A stretch of DNA of 64,000 bases, from the NCBI GenBank assembly GCA_026119935.1, contig JALRMH010000051.1:1-64000 (forward strand), given 5' to 3'. The position numbers were made by a program, and so were the translations under genes. Below the pieces are notes generated by a model. That model made no database searches and was not told where the DNA came from. It worked only from the letters and a program-made list of their open reading frames with translations. This document shows, piece after piece, positions 57,377-64,000 of this stretch. The first letter of the stretch is position 1. Each line of letters opens with the position of its first letter. Origin of the DNA: Endothia cerciana (taxonomy: Eukaryota; Ascomycota; Sordariomycetes; Diaporthales; Cryphonectriaceae).

Positions 57377-58145
57377 TCATGTCCGTGGGTTATTAAGAAC
57401 ACCCATCTCCGTGTCTTCGTCCCCATGCCTCCCGCTCTTGGTCTTCGCAGGTGGCGGCCCGTCCAGGATCTGCTCCGCGCCTCGGTCGATATTACCGCCG
57501 CCGCGCCGCTCCGCCTCGGCCTTCTTGATCAGGTACTCCTCCAGCAGCCACGCGTTGCGCGTATTGGCCTTGAACCAGGCATCGGCGATGTCACCAAGGA
57601 AAGGCACCAGGCCGATGCCGAAATCCATCGCGATGTTGAGAAGCATACGAGACTGCAAGACGCCAGGGAGGCCTCCGTCGACCTGGATCGCCTTGCGGTA
57701 GACCAGCAGATACGCCATGATGGCGTCGATCATATCGCCGACACTGCGCCCGGGGGTCAGCCTCCACCCAGCGCCGTTGCCTGGAGGGTTGGGCTCCACT
57801 CACCCAGGGAAGAGACCAATGATGGCACTCCAGCCAAACCGGATACCGCAGAGGTTGAACAGACTCAGGTCGAGCCAGTAGGCGCGCTTCCGGACGGCCA
57901 TGAGGATCTTAGCGTCATGCTCCGATAGTCCTGCTGGGCGGCCCTTCTTCTGCTTCTTGATCTTTGTTTTCCCGTGCCTGTCGTTGACCTTGACCTCCTC
58001 GAAGAAAGGATCCTGTCACGGGGTGAGAAACAGGGGGTCGGTCTTCGTCTGGGGCTGGGGACTTGCTTACCTTGGCGTTGATGTTCTTCTGGGCGGCCTC
58101 GCTCAGCACCTTCTTGGCGAGCATGTTTACGACTGCCTGAGACAT
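57377..58145 (-). CDS. DUF4112 protein
   Basis: Three exons, complement(57377..57743, 57804..58012, 58071..58145), give 216 aa. Donors are GTAAGC and GTGAGT; acceptors ACAG and GCAG. The second join gives GLFPGVGDMIDAIMAYLLV, the hallmark of DUF4112, and a second PFLGDIADAWFKANTRN box follows. The first hydrophobic part (FGWSAIIGLFPGVGD) and the second (FGIGLVPFLGDIAD) are helices that probably dip into a membrane. The N-terminus (residues 1-60) is basic and hydrophilic, ending in KKQKKGRPAGLSEHDAKIL. The C-terminal 50 residues are Gly/Lys/Glu-rich and disordered. Bacteria and fungi carry this family, and no biochemical function is established. Confidence 0.88.
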
Positions 58146-59558
58146 GGCGGCGGTGTTCACGGGGTGACTTCCGGACCGGAAAAAAAAACAACTTGTTTGA
58201 CCGAAGCTGTGGTCTTCAGATCGAAGCGGGCCCACTGGTTCTCTTTAACCGTCTCCTTCAGCGTGTGAGGCAGAGGTCGAGTGCTGGCAGCGTGCGTGCG
58301 TGTGTTGGTGGTCGGTCGTTGGCCCTGAAGAAGCCGCCAGTGGGCAGGTATGGGCGGCGGGCGTATCTGGGCTCGTTTCAGGAGACGCTTGGTGACGACC
58401 CCACTAGCTGGGCCACGGACGTTGACTGAGGGGCGAGGCGAGACAGGCTGTCGTCGCAGTCATGGGCAGTTGGTGAGGGGTTGCTTCGTGGACGGAGAGC
58501 TACTTCATACTTATGAGCATGGCTGGTCGCATGGGTGGGCATGCCCTGCCCTCCCTCGGTGACACGGTTGACCATGAGATAGATTTCCCTGATTTCCCCC
58601 GGCCCTGCGTGCACTGACGGGTCAGGCCTAACTACGTCAGTTGGCCCCTGTGCTGGTGACTTCCCCTGTCAGGCCTGTGCCGGCAGTAGCGCGCACCGCC
58701 ATACCCGGGAAGATACAGATTCCAATCGCCGCCCATCCTTGGCGGGCTGCCTCGGCCACTCGGCCACCATTGATTTGCCATAAAGCATGCCTAGGTATCA
58801 GAACGTGTAGAGTACCATGCAGTACCTCACTCCTGTCTGCTTCCAGACGCTCTACATACTAGTCAGCAGGTACTGAACACAGCGTATTGGGGACTTTCTG
58901 CTGTGACCACTCGGCTTCTGGCTGTCCAAGCGGTCCTCCGAGGAACCTGTCGCAAGGCCACATATTCCAGGGCGAGCTCCAGGGCGCCACCGCGTGCCTG
59001 GGGCCATGCCGACACCTGCAGACTGGACAGGTCGCAAGCGGGGCGCCGGAGACACATTAGCGATACGAGAGCAACCAACTGCCGGGCAATCCAGCTTGGC
59101 AACCTCCAGGCTTTGAGGACGGGCGGCCCCCGTTGGGAGAGCAGGTCGGTCCGGCGGCTATGTGTGAGCAAGCCGCGAGCTGTCCCTCCCTATGCGACAG
59201 GCACTAGGTGCCTATGGTAGGTAGGTAGGCCCACCGTACGTACTGCGGGCTGCCGCTGGGATGGGTCCGTTGTCGGGTGGCCTCACCGCTGTGCAGCCAA
59301 TACGACACATCGCCTGCAGGCCACTTCAGATGAACGGCCGTGTGCACCTCCCCCAAGGCTTCCCACCCCCAAAGGTTCTGATCCCAGACCTCGGAGGCCG
59401 GGCGCCAGTCAAGAGCAGGAGCCCCAGGACAGACCATCAAACCTCCAGACGTCCAGCCCAGCGGAAAACCAAAAGGGGCCCATAGCATAACCATCTTTTT
59501 ATACCCGCCCAGACCACCAGTCCGGCCCGCCCTCGCGCGAGCACACCACACCACCACC
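58146..59558. other. Divergent intergenic between DUF4112 and VWA genes
   Basis: Promoter region of both genes. A TAGG tetranucleotide repeat lies at about 59216-59230. A TTTTTATA box (about 59493-59500) lies about 60 bp upstream of the VWA protein start. No gene seen. Confidence 0.6.
59493..59500 (+). promoter_or_regulatory. TATA-like box of the VWA gene
   Basis: TTTTTATA followed by a pyrimidine-rich leader and a CCACCACCATGG start context at 59559. Confidence 0.4.
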
Positions 59559-60371
59559 ATGGCAGACGAGTGGCCCGCGCCAGCCCCCGCAGGCTCCGGG
59601 GCCGGGGGCGTGAACGTCAACATCGACGACTACGGCGAGACGCTGTCGTTCCTGCGGTGCTTCGACACCATGTTCCTGGTCGACGACTCGGAGCACATCG
59701 CCCCCTACTGGGGCGACGTGCAGGCCCTGCTCGAGCGCATCGCCCCGGTCTGCGCCAAGTACGACCCGGACGGCATCGACGTCTTCTTCCTGAACCACCG
59801 CCCCAGGGGCCTCCTCTCCAGCATGTCCTTCCGCAAGTCCGGCTACCGCCACCTGGGCGGCCGCGCCGCGGGCGCCGACGGCGTGTCGGCGCTGTTCGGC
59901 CGGGTGCGGCCCGGCGGGAAGTGCAACCTGGGCGCGCGGCTCGGGAAGCTGCTGGCCTGGTACTGCGACAAGCTCAAGGTGGACGAGGAGGGCGCGGCGC
60001 TGAACCTGATCGTGATCACGGCGGGGGCCTTCGACGACGACGTCAAGAAGCCGCTGGTCGCCGCGGCCAAGATGCTGGACGAGATGCGGGTCCCCGAGCA
60101 CCAGATCGGCATCCAGCTGTTCCAGATCGGCCAGCCGAGCCCGGAGCAGAGGCGCAACTTCGAGTACCTCGACGACGAGCTGTGCAAGGAGGCGCACACG
60201 AGGGACATCGTCGACACCGTCACCTGGTCCGGCGCGCCGGGGTCTCTGTCGAGCGACGACCTCGTCAAGACGATCCTGGGCGCCGTGGTCAAGAGCCTGG
60301 ACGAGCGGAAGACGAAGCTGAACCTGGACAGCGCGGCGCCGGCGCGCCGGTTCGACGGGGAGATGTTCTAG
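59559..60371 (+). CDS. VWA-fold domain protein
   Basis: Intronless, 270 aa, very GC-rich (almost every third base is G or C), suggesting good expression. The ATG sits in an excellent CCACCATGG context. After a Pro/Ala/Gly leader (1-20), strand 1 reads TMFLVDDSEHI, where the MIDAS motif DxSxS is present only as DDSEH, so the second Ser is lost. The rest follows the Rossmann-like VWA layout: DGIDVFFLNH, LGARLGKLLAWY, NLIVITAGAFDDD, QIGIQLFQIG and the ending YLDDELCKEAHTRDIVDTV. Fungal proteins of this length and pattern are common, uncharacterised cytosolic VWA proteins that may bind partners through the metal site; the incomplete MIDAS makes metal dependence doubtful. No signal peptide or membrane segment is visible. 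Confidence 0.88.
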   Translation: MADEWPAPAPAGSGAGGVNVNIDDYGETLSFLRCFDTMFLVDDSEHIAPYWGDVQALLERIAPVCAKYDPDGIDVFFLNHRPRGLLSSMSFRKSGYRHLGGRAAGADGVSALFGRVRPGGKCNLGARLGKLLAWYCDKLKVDEEGAALNLIVITAGAFDDDVKKPLVAAAKMLDEMRVPEHQIGIQLFQIGQPSPEQRRNFEYLDDELCKEAHTRDIVDTVTWSGAPGSLSSDDLVKTILGAVVKSLDERKTKLNLDSAAPARRFDGEMF

Positions 60372-61244
60372 ATCTGAAGGGGGCAGGGCGGGCGATGGGG
60401 GTAGGCAATCCGGCTGCCTGAGTCTGCATGTCGGGCGTACGACATTGGTGACCATCATGAGGCTTGGACCCTGTGATCTTCTCTTCACCGTTTTCACAGG
60501 CATGAACAAGAAAGAAAACAAAGAAAAAAAAAAAAAAAAAAAAGCACATGTGCTATCTTCGTGACACCCCCAAGGCTAGCTAGCAGTGTCACCGACGCCT
60601 CCGACTCACACCCACCATGAGCGGACCAGGCGTTCGTGCGGCCACCCTTGCCGAATCTCGACCTCGACCCCCCGAAAATAAGGACCCTCCAGTCCCCAGA
60701 CCCCGACCGACGTAGACCGTCGAGGTTTCTTGCGCCCTCCAGTTCATAAGCCCACAGTCCTGCTGCTAGCCTGATGCCCCTTATGCCGCCATGTCTCTCC
60801 TCCGCTCACCAGCCCTCGCCAGCATCCTGGGCATGACAAACCCCACAGCCCTGGGCGCGCCGTGATTGCCCTGCTTCACATCCCACCGCGGCAACCGGCC
60901 TCGAAGAGCACGAGGCGCCGATGGAGACGAGCTCGAGGGGACACCGCGCGGCAACATGTCGGCATCATCGAGGACTCGCCCGGGCGCATCGAGGCGCACG
61001 AGGTCCAAGGGCAGAGCGGCATGACACAGGCACGACATACTCCGAGGGGCAGAGATGAGGACAAGGGCGGGAAGCCAAAGCGGGAGAAGAAAGAAAATGT
61101 GGTATCATTTTATTTTGCTCGTAAGACAAGAGTATCAAACCCCGTTCTCATTAGCATGAAAACTGAAGCCCCCCCCCCTCACCCTCCCGGCAAGGCCTCA
61201 CCCCCGGGTATCATGAGAGCTCCCCCTCCCCTGCCTCATCACGC
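60372..61244. other. Convergent 3' intergenic
   Basis: A 3' flank of two convergent genes, with a poly-A tract (about 60524-60543) shortly after the VWA gene. No gene seen. Confidence 0.6.
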
Positions 61245-61621
61245 CTAAGGGTCCGAGGTCCCCTGGAAGTTGACGCTCTGGCTCGTCTGGCCCGCGTTCT
61301 TGGTGTCCGTCGCGATGTTGGTGTTCAGCTTCTTCTGCTCGGCCGCGATGTCGGCCGAGTTGTCCTTGCCGGTCTGCGCCTGGTCGATCTGCAGGCCCAG
61401 GACCTCGAGCTGGAGCTTGAGGACCTTGTTCTTGATCTTGCCGACGCTCAGGGCGTCCGCCGCGTCGCCCGACGCCGCGTCGATGGCGTCGTTGAAGCCG
61501 CCCGTGCCCGTCTCGGCGTCCTCGGCCGTGACCCGCGCCGCCTTGATGATCGCGAGGTCGTTCGGGTCGACCCCGGCGAGGTTGGTCTGGTCGATCTGTG
61601 GGTTGGCAGAGCGTTAGTATA

Positions 61622-61656
<35 letters not shown>

Positions 61657-61950
61657 TGTGTGTGGGGGGGGGGGGGCGCGGGGGCGGGGATATGTATATA
61701 TGTATGTATGCCGAGGACAGAAGATATCTCCCGGCGGGGCTGTGGTAGCGGGGCGGGTCTTGGGCTGGCTTACGGGGAACTTGGCGTTGACCTCGGCGAG
61801 GGCGTTCCCGCCGACGCCGTCCGAGACCTGGAAGTCCGCGTAGCTCGAGGCGGTCAGGACGCCGGCGCGCTTCTGCACCTTGTCCTGGCTGGCGGGCAGG
61901 GCCAGGGCCGAGACGGCCAGGGAGAAGAGGATGCCGGCTTTGAAATACAT
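61245..61950 (-). CDS. Small secreted protein, helical, cysteine-free
   Basis: Two exons, complement(61245..61595, 61774..61950), give 175 aa. The donor is CCC|GTAAGC and the acceptor CCACAG|ATC, joining AKFP to IDQTN in phase 0. A signal peptide covers residues 1 to about 18 (LFSLAVSALALP), followed by a KR pair that could be a pro-peptide cleavage site. The mature part is Ala/Asp-rich and helical: SYADFQVSDGVGGNALAEV, DLAIIKAARVTAEDAE, GKIKNKVLKLQLEVLGLQID and a final QKKLNTNIATDTKNAGQ. It has no cysteines, unlike most effectors. Similar proteins occur across Sordariomycetes as uncharacterised small secreted proteins. The 178-nt intron carries a TA microsatellite and a G11 tract. Confidence 0.85.
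61624..61653. repeat. (TA)n microsatellite inside an intron
   Basis: About 14 TA units in the intron (61596-61773) of the small secreted protein gene, followed by a GT/G11 stretch. Confidence 0.95.
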
Positions 61951-61966
61951 GGCTCGATATCGGAAG

Positions 61967-61968
<2 letters not shown>

Positions 61969-62013
<45 letters not shown>
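61969..62013. repeat. (GT)n microsatellite in the 5' leader
   Basis: 22 GT units starting about 20 bp upstream of the small secreted protein ATG on the transcribed side, so it is probably in the 5' UTR as CA repeats. Confidence 0.95.
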
Positions 62014-62014
<1 letters not shown>

Positions 62015-63963
62015 TAAAAAAAATTAGGAAGCGAACGACTGCCTTGTTAAAAGAGATAAAAATTAAGCTCGACAGCACAGCTGTGATGAGGGAATGAACG
62101 GATCAGGGATGGTGGTGGGTGGGTGGGTGGATGGGAGAGTGTGAACCTCTGTGTCCCTACCACGGGAGGGGAGAAGGTCTTATAGAGCACGATGATAGTT
62201 CTCATGGAGACGTCGACTCTTGGCAAGCTAGCCCCGAGTCCGTATGAGACTTCTCAAACCTCAGGTCAGGTTATCCTCCGACCAAGCCAAGAGACGGGGT
62301 CATGATGCTCCTCGGCCGACGCCCCTCTCATCCCCAGGAAGGTTTCTGTCGAGACCAGCCTCCGGGACAGATCCCAAGACTCCTGGGGCCGCCGGGGGGG
62401 GGGGGGGGGAGACCGGAAATAGAGGTCCTTTGAGGAGGGAAGTCCTCTCGAGGAACAAGAAGCGCTCACAGGTGTTCACGTCTAAGGGAAAGTGGGGGTG
62501 GGTGGGATGGCGCGCAACCAGGTTTCGGGCGGCGGGATCGACGGTGATCCCCTTCATCTCGTGAGGATCCGTCGATCAGCACCAGCCCGGCCCAGGGAAG
62601 AGCCTGGTCCTGACGAGCCCGCAGCATGTGAGGCGATGTCCGCGGCGTTTCTGGCCTGCGTGGTGGATGGCAAGAGCGTATCGTACCGTGGAGGACTTGG
62701 GCAATCTATGCGTCGTCGCGTGTTGATACACTTGGTGAATGATCTGCGGGAGCGGTGGGGTCAAGAGGCGGAAGGTCTTTTTCTGGGGGCCTCAGGATGG
62801 CAGGGCAGACGGCCTCAGGGCGGTCCCCGGCTGCCAAGGACGCCGAGGCTGCGGTGTCCTGGTCAGCAATGAGGCTCAAAGGTGACGGGTCTGGGTCTAT
62901 GCGACGCGAGGGAGGCCATCCCCGAGGTCGTCCAATGCCCCGGCCCATCTGGACGGCCAGAGGCGCACGGCCAGGCGATCTGGAGATCCCACCCAGCCGA
63001 CATCGACCCCCCCGCACGAGGTCCGCCTAGACCCGCCAGCCGAGCTTCGAGAAAGCGGCAAGCAACCAGCACGACGGCAGGCTGCGACGAGGCGAGGGGT
63101 GTGTAGGATGCGTCAAAGGGGGGCCCCCCTGGCCGAAACCCCCCTGGCTGCCGGGGGTTTAAGCTTGGCGTTAAGGTTGAGACGCAGATCCGCAACGCCT
63201 CGGGGGGGCCCCATCATCGCACGTCGTGACCGATCTCAGGACCGGGGCGAGGTTTTATAGCAGATGCAGAGCCATAAGGCCAGGGCTGACAAGCCGACTG
63301 AAACCCGGGCTCGGTTAGGAGGCGGATGTGCAGAACCCTCGGGAGACCAGCGAGTGAACCTGGCTACTGTACAACAGTCCCCAAGCCGTCCCCGTTTTGT
63401 CTTTGAGGGACCTCTGCGTTCCCGCGCCGACGCCCGACCAATCATCTTACACGAATCACGCCAGAGCCTGTTAATATCGGTGGGGGGCGTGAAGGGCGGG
63501 ACATGCGGTCGCTACCACGGCGCCCACGCGAGGTGATCCCCTGGGATCACCGACGGGACCAGTTGATGTCCCCGCCCTCGTGGCCGTCTGTCCTAGCAGA
63601 GTCTGGGCTGAAGCGCCGGAACCAAACCAGGGGAGCCAGCATATTTATGTACTTAGCGGCACACGTCTGGGGTTCACCTCAACGCCCGATAGCCCAGGGA
63701 GCCCCGGCGGGATCACCAGACGAGAGCAGGAAGCGCCGGACGAACCATCTGAAGGTGCAGGAACCGGATGAACCTGTGTGAAGGCCTCCCCGAGACCCGG
63801 CAGGGCGGAGAGGATAAGCAGGGCCCGGGGCTGCCCGGCGTCTAGTCGCGGCATTGGCAGCTTGGGGTAGCTTCTGGAGATCCGCCGCGGCATTCCCGGC
63901 CACGTCGACCTGACCCCGCCGTGCCCGCGTCTACCCGGACACGCCTACCATAGCAGTAGTGGT

Positions 63964-63983
63964 GGTAGTAGTAGTAGTAGTAC
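63964..63983. repeat. (GTA)n triplet repeat
   Basis: About six GTA/TAG units at the end of the window. Confidence 0.9.
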
Positions 63984-64000
63984 CACCTGGAGGCCACCTC

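Larger units (their letters stand above)
61951..64000. other. Terminal 2 kb without a supported gene
   Basis: Upstream region of the small secreted protein, then sequence with short frames only. Contains a (GT)n tract right next to the start codon, G-runs (about 62395-62409) and a GTA triplet repeat (63964-63983) at the window edge. The sequence may continue into a gene beyond 64000. Confidence 0.5.

Noticed and set aside
59499..60521. 340-codon minus-strand frame
   Set aside because: Antisense to the VWA gene, where third-position GC opens spurious frames.

Overview
The window looks like nuclear DNA of a filamentous ascomycete (Pezizomycotina, most likely a Sordariomycete). The genes are GC-rich and cut by short introns (48 to about 195 nt) with GTRNGT donors, CTRAC-type branch points and YAG acceptors, and they encode fungal families such as a siderophore transporter, ABC-C transporter, GH16, GH125 and PEX6. 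There is no operon structure; genes lie on both strands, separated by 0.3 to 4.7 kb of sequence rich in C/G homopolymers and dinucleotide microsatellites. Exon joins below were read by eye from splice signals and frame; almost all give an uninterrupted reading frame.

1-20 kb is the housekeeping-like half: a GH125 alpha-mannosidase (+), a secreted GH16 beta-glucanase (-), a TGL1-type steryl ester lipase (-), the peroxisomal AAA ATPase PEX6 (+, three exons, 1419 aa) and a thioredoxin-fold SH3BGR-like protein (-). 20-34 kb is sparse: a decayed repeat-containing gene, a GPI-type Ser/Thr-rich wall protein, a glycine-rich XYPPX/glycine-zipper protein and a 75-residue Cys protein hidden by an intron.

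34-47 kb is the membrane-transport block: a secreted SMP-30-like beta-propeller protein (+), a 14-exon ABC-C transporter (-, 1454 aa), a siderophore-iron transporter of the SIT/MirB type (-) and a BTB/POZ protein (-). Upstream of the siderophore transporter lie two exact copies of the iron-repressor GATA motif ATCTGATAA in opposite orientation, which fits iron control. No biosynthetic core enzyme is present, so a metabolite cluster is not established.

49-62 kb holds glutathione-dependent formaldehyde dehydrogenase (-, with a 15-nt micro-exon), a modin-like membrane protein gene broken by about five frame changes (-), a Ras-like protein whose GTP-binding motifs are all degenerate (+), a DUF4112 protein (-), a VWA-fold protein (+) and a small secreted protein (-). 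I found no rRNA, tRNA, CRISPR array, complete transposon or viral element. The most unusual items are the Ras-like pseudoGTPase, the paired iron-regulatory sites, the decayed 36-residue-repeat gene, the micro-exon and the placement of microsatellites inside introns.
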